NCBI GenBank assembly: GCA_012274175.1 | Contig: JAAOZZ010000214.1 | Coordinates: forward strand, 1-15,659 | Reading direction: 5' to 3' | DNA: 15,659 bases | Source: Betaproteobacteria bacterium | GTDB lineage: Bacteria > Pseudomonadota > Gammaproteobacteria > Burkholderiales > Usitatibacteraceae | Part shown: positions 1-6,418 of the stretch, piece by piece | Layout: each line of letters begins with the position of its first letter | How positions within the stretch are numbered: the stretch's first letter is position 1 | Notes under the pieces: generated by a model | What the model was told of the DNA's origin: nothing | What the model saw: only the letters and a program-made list of their open reading frames with translations | The model's database searches: none | Position numbers and translations under genes: made by a program

Positions 1-78
1 GAGGAGAAGCTGCGCTTCGCCATCCGTGAGGGCGGACGCACCGTGGGCGCCGGAGTCGTTTCCAAGGTTCTCGAGTAG
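1..78 (+). CDS. tuf: Elongation factor Tu, C-terminal end only
   Basis: The first 25 codons of the window read [20 protein letters not shown] followed by SKVLE and a TAG stop. This is the invariant C-terminal end of EF-Tu domain III; the [16 protein letters not shown] stretch is a family hallmark. EF-Tu delivers aminoacyl-tRNA to the ribosomal A site as a GTP complex. Only the tail is present because the gene enters from the left edge. Its place directly before rpsJ is the usual end of the str operon (rpsL-rpsG-fusA-tuf) joined to the S10 operon in betaproteobacteria. The 41 bases to rpsJ show no terminator, so read-through into rpsJ is likely. Confidence 0.96.
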   Translation, partial: EEKLRFAIREGGRTVGAGVVSKVLE

Positions 79-119
79 TCATCCGATACAGCACGCAGAT
101 TTCCGAAAGAGAAAGCGCC

Positions 120-440
120 ATGGCCCAAGCCCTTGCCAAGCAGAAGATCCGCATCCGCCTCAAGGCGTTCGACTACAAGCTGATCGACCAGTCGGCCCTC
201 GAGATCGTGGAGACGGCCAAGCGCACCGGCGCGGTGGTGAAGGGCCCGGTGCCCATGCCCACGCGCATCGAGCGCTTCGACATCCTGCGCTCGCCGCACA
301 AGAACAAGACTTCGCGCGACCAGTTCGAGATCCGCACGCACCTGCGCCTGATGGACATCATCGAGCCCACCGACAAGACGGTCGATGCGCTGATGAAGCT
401 GGACCTCCCGGCGGGCGTGGACGTCGAGATCAAGCTGTAG
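120..440 (+). CDS. rpsJ: 30S ribosomal protein S10
   Basis: This 106-residue protein is S10, a 30S head protein that also acts in transcription antitermination as NusE together with NusB. The core [20 protein letters not shown] and the loop [19 protein letters not shown] are family signatures, and the end ([10 protein letters not shown]) matches the usual C-terminus. The usual length is about 103 residues; here the N-terminus is MAQALAK rather than MQNQ, a difference of a few residues. The ATG follows a purine-rich AAAGAGAAA stretch. The gene lies 41 bases after tuf and is separated from rplC by a 174-base gap with its own promoter, so S10 may be expressed partly with tuf and separately from the rest of the S10 operon. 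Confidence 0.97.
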   Translation: MAQALAKQKIRIRLKAFDYKLIDQSALEIVETAKRTGAVVKGPVPMPTRIERFDILRSPHKNKTSRDQFEIRTHLRLMDIIEPTDKTVDALMKLDLPAGVDVEIKL

Positions 441-456
441 CGCCCGGCGCTTCCGC

Positions 457-472
457 GTCCCGGCGACGGGGC
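457..472 (+). other. Hairpin with GCGA tetraloop after rpsJ
   Basis: Positions 457-462 (GTCCCG) pair with 467-472 (CGGGGC), giving six base pairs including one T-G wobble, closed by the GNRA-type loop GCGA at 463-466. It lies 17 bases after the rpsJ stop and just upstream of the promoter at 489-497. No T-run follows, so it is not a standard intrinsic terminator. It could protect the 3' end of the tuf-rpsJ message or weakly attenuate it; that role is inference. Confidence 0.45.
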
Positions 473-488
473 CCGGGTGCCGCCAGGC

Positions 489-497
489 TGATATAAT
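489..497 (+). promoter_or_regulatory. Extended -10 promoter upstream of rplC
   Basis: The sequence TGATATAAT is a perfect extended -10 element (TG, one base, TATAAT) for a sigma-70-type RNA polymerase. No good -35 is visible 16-18 bases upstream (the region is GGGCCC-like), which is acceptable for extended -10 promoters. AT-rich bases are rare in this region, so the match stands out. Transcription would begin near position 504 and give a leader of roughly 110 bases before rplC. Confidence 0.7.
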
Positions 498-503
498 TGA
501 TGG

Positions 504-614
504 TTTACCGCGCGGCCGGCCCTGGGGCCACCGCACGGAAAGTGAAGGGCCGACCAATAGGAGTTGGCACCCCGCGGTGAGCGCCGCCGGGGCAAATAAG
601 GAAAGGACAGTTAC
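504..614 (+). promoter_or_regulatory. Structured 5' leader of rplC
   Basis: The leader downstream of the extended -10 element can fold into several hairpins. The strongest pairs CCCCG (570-574) and CGG (575-577) with CCG (584-586) and CGGGG (588-592), with C587 bulged and a six-base loop. A smaller one pairs CCAAT (554-558) with GTTGG (563-567) and carries AGGA in its loop. A third possibility pairs 514-522 with 547-555 with one mismatch. The real ribosome binding site is AAGGAAAGG at 598-606. In E. coli the L4-regulated S10 leader lies before rpsJ; here the equivalent structured space lies before rplC. A regulatory role is inference. Confidence 0.5.
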
Positions 615-1274
615 ATGAGTCTCGGTCTCGTCGGCCGCAAGGTCGGCATGATGCGCATCTTCAAGGACGACGGCACGTCCGTTCCCGTGACGGTGATCGA
701 CTGCGCGGGCAACCGCGTGGCCCAGGTCAAGACCCAGGAAGCGGACGGCTACGTCGCGGTGCAGGTCGCGTTCGGCACGCGACGCGCCAAGCGCGTGAAC
801 AAGGCCATGGCCGGCCACTACGCCAAGGCGGGCGTGGAGGCGGGCTCGCAGCTGCGCGAGTTCCGCGTGGCCGCCGACGCCGCGGGCAGCCTCAAGGCGG
901 GGAGCGAGCTCAAGGTCGACATGTTCCAGCCCGGCCAGAAGGTGGACGTGTCCGGCACCACGCTGGGCAAGGGCTTCGCGGGCGTCATCAAGCGCCACCA
1001 CTTCTCCTCGAACCGCGCTTCCCACGGCAACTCGCTCTCCCACAACAGCCCCGGATCGATCGGCATGGCGCAGGACCCGGGTCGCGTGTTTCCCGGCAAG
1101 CGCATGTCGGGCCACCTCGGCAACGTGAGCCGCACCATCCAGCTGCTCGAGGTCGCGCGGGTGGACGCGGAGCGCTCGCTCATCATGGTCAAGGGCTCGG
1201 TGCCCGGCCCGAAGAACGGGGCCGTCGTCGTGCGCCCGAGCGTGAAGGCGAAGGCCGCGAAGGGAGCCAAGTGA
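615..1274 (+). CDS. rplC: 50S ribosomal protein L3
   Basis: The 219-residue product is L3, an early-assembly protein of the 50S subunit whose loop reaches toward the peptidyl transferase centre. It begins [16 protein letters not shown], the standard L3 N-terminus. The central extension contains [17 protein letters not shown] and then [20 protein letters not shown], the conserved loop region that includes the glutamine methylated by PrmB in E. coli. The C-terminus ends in an Ala/Lys-rich tail (KAKAAKGAK). The ATG has AAGGAAAGG about nine bases upstream. Its stop codon shares one base with the rplD start (TGATG), so translation of L3 and L4 is probably coupled. It is the first gene after an internal promoter and structured leader. 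Confidence 0.98.
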   Translation: MSLGLVGRKVGMMRIFKDDGTSVPVTVIDCAGNRVAQVKTQEADGYVAVQVAFGTRRAKRVNKAMAGHYAKAGVEAGSQLREFRVAADAAGSLKAGSELKVDMFQPGQKVDVSGTTLGKGFAGVIKRHHFSSNRASHGNSLSHNSPGSIGMAQDPGRVFPGKRMSGHLGNVSRTIQLLEVARVDAERSLIMVKGSVPGPKNGAVVVRPSVKAKAAKGAK

Positions 1275-1894
1275 TGGAACTCAAGGTCATCAACGAGAAG
1301 GGCGAGGCCCAGGCCTCCGTCGACGCCTCAGAGACCCTGTTCGGGCGCAGCTACAACGAGTCGCTGATCCACCAGGTGGTCGTCGCCTACCAGGCCAACG
1401 GCCGGCAGGGCACGCGCGCGCAGAAGACGCGCGCGCAAGTGCGCCACTCCACCAAGAAGCCCTGGCGCCAGAAAGGCACCGGGCGCGCCCGCGCGGGCAT
1501 GACGTCGAGCCCCCTCTGGCGCGGCGGCGGACGGATCTTCCCCAACAAGCCCGACGAGAATTTCAGCCAGAAGGTGAACCGCAAGATGTACCGCGCCGGC
1601 ATGGCCTCGATCCTGTCGCAGCTGGTGCGCGAGGAGCGCCTCGCGGTGATCGACGGGCTCAGCGTCGCGGAGCCCAAGACCAAGGTCCTCGCCGGGAAGC
1701 TGCGCACGCTGGGGCTGGACCACGTCCTGATCCTCACCGACGCGCTCGACGAGAACCTCTACCTGTCCTCGCGCAACCTGCCCAACGTGCTGGTGCTCGA
1801 GGCGCGCCACGCCGATCCGGTGAGCCTGATGCGTTTCGAGAAAGTGCTCGTGACCAAGGCCGCGGTGAAGCACCTCGAGGAGGCCCTGGCATGA
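1274..1894 (+). CDS. rplD: 50S ribosomal protein L4
   Basis: L4 (206 residues) is a 50S protein whose internal loop lines the exit tunnel near macrolide-binding positions; in E. coli it also represses its own operon. The tunnel loop is visible as [15 protein letters not shown] followed by [15 protein letters not shown]. The C-terminal half has the Rossmann-like segment with [20 protein letters not shown] chose the ATG at 1274, which overlaps the rplC stop as TGATG and gives the family-typical MELKVINE start, instead of the GTG three bases upstream. A GGGAG-type ribosome binding site lies about seven bases before it. The stop overlaps the rplW start as ATGA. Confidence 0.97.
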   Translation: MELKVINEKGEAQASVDASETLFGRSYNESLIHQVVVAYQANGRQGTRAQKTRAQVRHSTKKPWRQKGTGRARAGMTSSPLWRGGGRIFPNKPDENFSQKVNRKMYRAGMASILSQLVREERLAVIDGLSVAEPKTKVLAGKLRTLGLDHVLILTDALDENLYLSSRNLPNVLVLEARHADPVSLMRFEKVLVTKAAVKHLEEALA

Positions 1895-2199
1895 ACCAGG
1901 AAAGACTGTTGAAGGTGATCGTGGCCCCGGTGATCTCCGAGAAGGCCACGCTCGTGGGCGAGACCCGCAAGCAGGTGGTGTTCGAGGTGCTGCCCGACGC
2001 CACCAAGGCCGAGATCAAGGCCGCGGTGGAGCTGCTCTTCAAGGAGCAGAAGGTCCAGGTGGGCGCCGTGAACGTGGTGAACGTGAAGGGCAAGGAGAAG
2101 CGGCACGGCCGCTTCGTCGGCAGGCGCAAGGGCATCAAGAAGGCGTACGTGAGCCTCCTGGGCGACTCCGACATCAACTTCCTCGAAGGAGCGGCCTGA
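1891..2199 (+). CDS. rplW: 50S ribosomal protein L23
   Basis: The 102-residue product is L23, a 50S protein at the tunnel exit where trigger factor and the signal recognition particle dock. It begins [20 protein letters not shown]; Glu17 in VISEKA corresponds to the trigger-factor contact residue Glu18 of E. coli. The middle [15 protein letters not shown] and the basic segment [20 protein letters not shown] are typical of the family. The start overlaps the rplD stop (ATGA), indicating coupled translation, and rplB begins two bases after its stop. Confidence 0.98.
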   Translation: MNQERLLKVIVAPVISEKATLVGETRKQVVFEVLPDATKAEIKAAVELLFKEQKVQVGAVNVVNVKGKEKRHGRFVGRRKGIKKAYVSLLGDSDINFLEGAA

Positions 2200-2200
2200 C

Positions 2201-3025
2201 ATGGCTCTTGTCAAGACAAAGCCCACCTCGGCCGGGCGCCGGTCGATGGTGAAGGTCGTGAACGCGGACCTGCACAAGGGAGCCCCGCACGCGCCGCTGC
2301 TGGAAAAGCAGTCGCGGCGCGCCGGGCGCAATTCCATGGGCAACATCACGACCCGCCACCAGGGCGGCGGGCACAAGCAGCACTACCGCGTGATCGACTT
2401 CCGCCGCAACGACAAGGACGGCATCCCGGCCAAGGTCGAGCGCCTGGAGTACGACCCGAACCGCAGCGCCAACATCGCGCTGCTTTGCTACGCCGACGGC
2501 GAGCGCCGCTACATGATCGCCCCCAAGGGCATCGCGGTGGGCCAGCAGGTGCAGAGCGGGTCCGAGGCCCCGATCAAGTCGGGCAACACGCTGCCCCTCA
2601 GGAACATCCCCGTGGGCACCACGGTGCATTGCGTCGAGATGATGCCCGGCAAGGGCGCGCAGATCGCACGCGCTGCCGGCGCGGGCGTGCAGCTGCTCGC
2701 GCGCGAAGGCGAGTACGCGCAGCTTCGCATGCGCTCCGGCGAGATCCGCCGCGTGCACATCAACTGCCGTGCGACCATCGGCGAGGTGGGAAACGAGGAG
2801 CACAACCTGCGCGTGATCGGCAAGGCGGGGGCCAACCGCTGGCGCGGCATCCGCCCGACGGTGCGCGGCGAGACGATGAACCCGGTCGACCACCCGCTGG
2901 GCGGCCGCACGCGCGGCAACCGCCACCCGGTGTCGCCCTGGGGGCAGCCCGCGAAGGGCAAGAAGACCCGCAGCAACAAGCGCACGCAGACGATGATCGT
3001 GCGCAGCCGCCACAAGAAGGCTTAA
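2201..3025 (+). CDS. rplB: 50S ribosomal protein L2
   Basis: L2 (274 residues, family-typical length) is one of the largest and most conserved 50S proteins, needed for subunit association and peptidyl transfer. Visible signatures are [20 protein letters not shown] near residue 45, the second domain starting near [17 protein letters not shown], and the C-terminal region [19 protein letters not shown] followed by SPWG. The universally conserved histidine in VDHP is kept. The stretch after it differs from the common HPHGGGEGR of E. coli, being HPLGGRTRG. The basic tail [20 protein letters not shown] is normal. The GGAG of its ribosome binding site lies in the last codons of rplW. Confidence 0.98.
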   Translation: MALVKTKPTSAGRRSMVKVVNADLHKGAPHAPLLEKQSRRAGRNSMGNITTRHQGGGHKQHYRVIDFRRNDKDGIPAKVERLEYDPNRSANIALLCYADGERRYMIAPKGIAVGQQVQSGSEAPIKSGNTLPLRNIPVGTTVHCVEMMPGKGAQIARAAGAGVQLLAREGEYAQLRMRSGEIRRVHINCRATIGEVGNEEHNLRVIGKAGANRWRGIRPTVRGETMNPVDHPLGGRTRGNRHPVSPWGQPAKGKKTRSNKRTQTMIVRSRHKKA

Positions 3026-3034
3026 GGGGTAACC

Positions 3035-3346
3035 ATGGGACGTTCCATCAAGAAAGGCCCGTTCGTAGACGGGCACCTCATGAAGAAGGTGGAGGCGGCG
3101 CAAGCCGCCAAGGACAAGCGCCCGATCAAGACCTGGTCGCGCCGCTCCACGGTCCTGCCCGACTTCGTGGGGCTCACGATCGCGGTCCACAACGGCAAGC
3201 AGCACATCCCCGTCTACGTGACCGAGAACATGGTCGGGCACAAGCTCGGCGAATTCGCCCTGACGCGCACCTTCAAGGGCCATTCGGCCGACAGGAAGGT
3301 CGCCGCTCCCGCGCCCTCGGCGGCGCCGGCCCAGGCGAAGAAGTGA
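3035..3346 (+). CDS. rpsS: 30S ribosomal protein S19
   Basis: S19 sits in the 30S head next to S13 and contacts the A-site tRNA side. The sequence [20 protein letters not shown], the segment [20 protein letters not shown], and [20 protein letters not shown] are all family hallmarks. The protein is 103 residues against about 92 in E. coli; the difference is a C-terminal Ala/Pro tail ([14 protein letters not shown]) that codes in the same style as its neighbours. The ATG follows AAGGGGTAACC. The gene is nine bases after rplB and ten before rplV, in a tight operon. Confidence 0.98.
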   Translation: MGRSIKKGPFVDGHLMKKVEAAQAAKDKRPIKTWSRRSTVLPDFVGLTIAVHNGKQHIPVYVTENMVGHKLGEFALTRTFKGHSADRKVAAPAPSAAPAQAKK

Positions 3347-3356
3347 GGAGACCGCG

Positions 3357-3698
3357 ATGAATGTCCAAGCGAAGCTCTACGGCGTGAGGCTGTCGGCCCA
3401 GAAGGGCCGCCTCGTCGCCGACCTCGTGCGGGGCCAGTCCATCGGCAACGCGCTCAACATCCTTTCCTTCACGCCGAAGAAGGGTGCGAAGATCATCAAG
3501 AAGGTGCTGGAGAGCGCGATCGCCAACGCCGAGCACAACAACGGCGCGGACATCGACGAGCTCAAGGTCACCGCCATCTGCGTGGAAAAGGGCCCGGTGC
3601 TCAAGCGCTTCCAGGCGCGCGCCAAGGGGCGCGGCAACCGCATCGTGAAGCCCACCTGCCACGTGTTCCTCACGGTCGGCGACGGGAAAAAGGAATAG
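3357..3698 (+). CDS. rplV: 50S ribosomal protein L22
   Basis: This 113-residue protein is L22, a 50S component whose long beta-hairpin lines the exit tunnel opposite L4. The N-terminal [20 protein letters not shown] and the hairpin region [20 protein letters not shown] followed by [12 protein letters not shown] are diagnostic. It is a few residues longer than the roughly 110-residue E. coli protein. A GAGGAG-type ribosome binding site lies about six bases before the ATG, partly in the rpsS stop region. The stop is two bases before rpsC. Confidence 0.97.
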   Translation: MNVQAKLYGVRLSAQKGRLVADLVRGQSIGNALNILSFTPKKGAKIIKKVLESAIANAEHNNGADIDELKVTAICVEKGPVLKRFQARAKGRGNRIVKPTCHVFLTVGDGKKE

Positions 3699-3700
3699 CC

Positions 3701-4397
3701 ATGGGACAGAAGATCAATCCGGTCGGCTTTCGCCTGTCGGTGAACCGCAACTGGGGCTCGAAGTGGTTCGCGAACACCAAGAACTTCCCCGGCATGCTCG
3801 CCGAGGACATCAAGGTGCGCGAATACCTCAAGAAGAAGCTCTCACACGCCGCGGTCGGCAAGGTCGTGATCGAGCGTCCCTCGAAGAACGCGCGCATCAC
3901 CATCTACTCGGCGCGTCCCGGGGTGGTGATCGGCAAGAAGGGGGAGGACATCGAGGGCCTGAGGAACGCGCTGCAGAAGCTGATGGGCGTGCCGGTGCAC
4001 GTGAACATCGAGGAGATCAGGAAGCCCGAGCTCGACGCCCAGCTCATCGCCGACTCGATCACGAGCCAGCTCGAGAAGCGCGTCATGTTCCGCCGCGCGA
4101 TGAAGCGCGCGATGCAGAACGCGATGCGCCTGGGCGCGCAGGGCATCAAGATCACCAGCGCCGGGCGCCTGAACGGCGCCGAGATCGCCCGCACCGAGTG
4201 GTACCGCGAGGGCCGGGTGCCGCTGCACACGCTGCGGGCCGATATCGAGTACGGCTTCTCGGAAGCCAGGACGACCTACGGCACCATCGGCGTGCAGGTC
4301 CTCGTCTTCAAGGGCGAGACCCTGGGCAAAGGCGAGCAGCCCGCGGTTGCCGCGCCCGAGGCCGAGAAGAAACCCGCCAGGAAACCAGGGGTGCGAA

Positions 4398-4414
<17 letters not shown>
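3701..4414 (+). CDS. rpsC: 30S ribosomal protein S3
   Basis: S3 (237 residues) forms part of the mRNA entry tunnel and helicase face of the 30S subunit with S4 and S5. The start [20 protein letters not shown] is invariant in the family. A type II KH RNA-binding domain follows, with its GXXG-type loop in [10 protein letters not shown] near residues 75-84. The C-terminal S3 domain includes [20 protein letters not shown] and [19 protein letters not shown]. The last 25 or so residues are an Ala/Pro/Lys-rich tail. The end of the gene overlaps the start of rplP by 17 bases in a different frame. Confidence 0.98.
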
Positions 4415-4814
<400 letters not shown>

Positions 4815-4824
4815 CGGAGGAATC

Positions 4825-5028
4825 ATGAGCAAGAACGACGACCTGCGCTCGAAGAGCGCCGAAGAGCTGAACAAGGAGCTGCTGGAGTTGAGGCGCGCCC
4901 AGTTCGGGCTGCGCATGCAACTCGCGACCCAGAGCCTCACCAAGCCGAGCGAGATCGAGCGCGTCCGGCGCCGGATCGCGCGGGTGCACACCTTCATCAA
5001 CCAGAAGGCGAAAGGCGGCGCGAAATGA
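4825..5028 (+). CDS. rpmC: 50S ribosomal protein L29
   Basis: The 67-residue product is L29, a small two-helix protein near the tunnel exit next to L23. It shows the family pattern [20 protein letters not shown], then [20 protein letters not shown], then [13 protein letters not shown] use ATG 4825, which has a perfect GACGGAGG-type ribosome binding site (GGAGG at 4816-4820) four bases upstream; the open frame continuing further upstream overlaps rplP and is not homologous. The stop overlaps the rpsQ start as ATGA. Confidence 0.96.
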   Translation: MSKNDDLRSKSAEELNKELLELRRAQFGLRMQLATQSLTKPSEIERVRRRIARVHTFINQKAKGGAK

Positions 5029-5306
5029 GCCAACCCGCGAAGAGCCCGGCCGAAAGCAGCCAGCGCCAGCTCACCGGCCGCGTGGTGAGCGACAAGATGG
5101 ACAAGACGGTCACCGTGCTGGTCGAGCGCCAGGTGATGCACCCGGTGATCGGCAAGGTGGTGAAGCGCACGAAGAAATACCACGCCCACAACGAGGGCAA
5201 TGACGCGAAGGTGGGCGACAAGGTGGTGATCGAGGAATGCCGCCCCCTGTCCAAGACCAAGGCCTGGAAGGTGGCCCGCGTCGCGGAGCGTGCCCGCCCG
5301 GAGTAG
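5025..5306 (+). CDS. rpsQ: 30S ribosomal protein S17
   Basis: S17 (93 residues) is an OB-fold protein that binds 16S rRNA early in 30S assembly. The core [20 protein letters not shown], the segment [19 protein letters not shown], and [16 protein letters not shown] are diagnostic. It carries about ten more N-terminal residues (Ser/Gln/Ala-rich) than the 84-residue E. coli protein. It overlaps rpmC by four bases (ATGA). It is the last gene of the S10 block: the -35 element of the next promoter starts at the very base after its TAG stop. Confidence 0.97.
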   Translation: MSQPAKSPAESSQRQLTGRVVSDKMDKTVTVLVERQVMHPVIGKVVKRTKKYHAHNEGNDAKVGDKVVIEECRPLSKTKAWKVARVAERARPE

Positions 5307-5336
5307 TTGCCGGGATCCGAGCTAACCTGCTATACT
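5307..5336 (+). promoter_or_regulatory. Sigma-70-type promoter upstream of rplN
   Basis: TTGCCG (5307-5312) serves as -35 and TATACT (5331-5336) as -10, with an 18-base spacer; the -10 is preceded by TG and one base (5328-5330), so it is also an extended -10. The -35 abuts the rpsQ stop codon. The AT-rich TATACTTAGAG stands out in a GC-rich setting. Transcription should start near 5343 and give an unusually long leader of about 295 bases for rplN. This divides S10 and spc genes into separate transcription units, though read-through from rpsQ is also possible. Confidence 0.72.
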
Positions 5337-5342
5337 TAGAGT

Positions 5343-5638
5343 CTTTCCTGCTTCCGGCCAAGGGCTTCGCCGGCCGGAAGTCCAGTTAGAGAGCCTGGGG
5401 GCGACCCCGGGGGCCGCCCGGCCGCCAGCCGAAGCCTGCAGCACCAAACGCCCGGGCCCAGAGCGGTTGCATTTTGACCCTTCCAGCCGATGGGTCGCCC
5501 CGAGCAGTCGGTGCGTCCCGCGACCGGAAACCCAAGACCAGTCGCCACTCGTTCCCATCCGGGGCCGGGCGGCGGCGGAAGACGGATCCAAGACTGGCCG
5601 GCGCCCTTGCGGCGGCGGGCCAAGTTGGAGAGAGAACA
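5343..5638 (+). promoter_or_regulatory. Long structured 5' leader of rplN (spc operon)
   Basis: This interval has no convincing gene but dense potential RNA structure. H1: CTTCCGGCC (5351-5359) pairs with GGCCGGAAG (5372-5380), nine perfect pairs. The H1 loop segment 5362-5369 (GGGCTTCG) can pair with 5430-5437 (CGAAGCCT), a possible pseudoknot. H2: 5394-5400 pairs with 5405-5411 around a GCGA tetraloop. H4: TGACCC (5475-5480) pairs with GGGTCG (5492-5497). H5: 5509-5515 with 5519-5526, one bulge. H6: 5588-5628, a long interrupted hairpin whose base CCAA (5588-5591) pairs with TTGG (5625-5628), covering part of the GGAG ribosome binding site at 5627-5630. The layout resembles an autoregulatory ribosomal protein leader, but the ligand is unknown. 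Confidence 0.6.
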
Positions 5639-6007
5639 ATGATTCAGATGCAGTCCATTCTCGACGTCGCCGACAACACCGGCGCGCGGTCGGTGATGTG
5701 TATCAAGGTGCTCGGCGGCTCCAAGCGGCGCTATGCGGGCATCGGGGACATCATCAAGGTCAGCGTGAAGAGCGCTGCCCCCCGCGGGCGGGTGAAGAAG
5801 GGCGAGGTCTACAGCGCGGTGGTCGTGCGCACGGCCCATGGCGTGCGCCGTGCGGACGGCTCCGTCATCAAGTTCGACACCAACGCCGCCGTGCTCCTGA
5901 ATCCCAAGCTCGAGCCGATCGGCACGCGCATCTTCGGGCCGGTGACGCGGGAGCTGCGCACCGAGCGATTCATGAAGATCGTGTCGCTGGCACCCGAAGT
6001 ATTGTGA
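5639..6007 (+). CDS. rplN: 50S ribosomal protein L14
   Basis: L14 (122 residues, exactly the usual length) lies at the 50S subunit interface near bridge B8. It begins [20 protein letters not shown], the invariant N-terminus, and contains [20 protein letters not shown] and the C-terminal [20 protein letters not shown]. The frame is open for more than 50 codons upstream, but those codons are not homologous and the conserved start is at 5639, with GGAG at 5627-5630 eight bases before the ATG. It is the first gene of the spc block and follows a long structured leader. Confidence 0.98.
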   Translation: MIQMQSILDVADNTGARSVMCIKVLGGSKRRYAGIGDIIKVSVKSAAPRGRVKKGEVYSAVVVRTAHGVRRADGSVIKFDTNAAVLLNPKLEPIGTRIFGPVTRELRTERFMKIVSLAPEVL

Positions 6008-6017
6008 CTGGATATTC

Positions 6018-6048
6018 GCGCGGCCGGCCCCGGAAGGGCCGGGTGCGC
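6018..6048 (+). other. Strong hairpin between rplN and rplX
   Basis: CCGGCCC (6024-6030) pairs perfectly with GGGCCGG (6036-6042) around a five-base loop, and an outer GCGC (6018-6021) can pair with GCGC (6045-6048) across a two-base internal loop. It fills most of the 54-base spacer. No T-run follows, so it is not a standard terminator. It may be a regulatory protein target or an mRNA stability element; S8, the E. coli spc regulator, is one candidate but nothing here proves it. Confidence 0.5.
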
Positions 6049-6061
6049 TAGCGGAGTTCCC

Positions 6062-6394
6062 ATGCAGAAAATCCGAAAGGGCGACCAGGTGGTCGTCACC
6101 ACCGGCAGGGACAAGGGCAAGCGCGGCACGGTGCTGCGCGTGCTGGTGTCGGGCAAGGTCCTCGTCGAAGGCGTGAACCGCATGAAGAAGCACACCCGGC
6201 CGAACCCGATGAAGGGCCAGACCGGGGGCATCGTGGACAAGGAGATGCCGGTGCATCTGTCGAACGTGATGCTACTGAATCCCGCCACGGGCAAGGGCGA
6301 CCGCGTGGGATTCAAGTTCCTCGAGGCGCAGGGCGCGGCCGCACCGCGCAAGGTGCGCTTTTTCAAGTCCAACGGCGAAGTCGTGGACGTTTGA
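6062..6394 (+). CDS. rplX: 50S ribosomal protein L24
   Basis: L24 (110 residues; about 104 in E. coli) is an assembly initiator protein of the 50S subunit located near the tunnel exit. The KOW motif is clear at the N-terminus: [20 protein letters not shown] followed by TVLRVL. The segment [20 protein letters not shown] and then [17 protein letters not shown] is family-typical. The ribosome binding site is GCGGAG (6051-6056). It is separated from rplN by a hairpin and from rplE by 24 bases. Confidence 0.97.
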   Translation: MQKIRKGDQVVVTTGRDKGKRGTVLRVLVSGKVLVEGVNRMKKHTRPNPMKGQTGGIVDKEMPVHLSNVMLLNPATGKGDRVGFKFLEAQGAAAPRKVRFFKSNGEVVDV

Positions 6395-6418
6395 GGCTAG
6401 GGCCCGAGAGACCAGATC

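Noticed and set aside
79..119. Terminator or promoter between tuf and rpsJ
   Set aside because: The 41 bases show no hairpin with T-run and no convincing -10/-35 pair; they hold only the rpsJ ribosome binding site.
1271..1276. GTG 1271 as the rplD start
   Set aside because: ATG 1274 gives the family-typical N-terminus and the common TGATG overlap with rplC.
5588..5628. Kink-turn in the rplN leader hairpin (GA-containing internal loop)
   Set aside because: The internal loop has GAC opposite AG, which does not give the tandem sheared G-A/A-G pairs required in the right strand order.
5474..5638. N-terminal extension of L14 from an upstream TTG in frame
   Set aside because: The L14 N-terminus is highly conserved and starts exactly at 5639 with a good ribosome binding site; the upstream codons are not homologous to anything recognisable.
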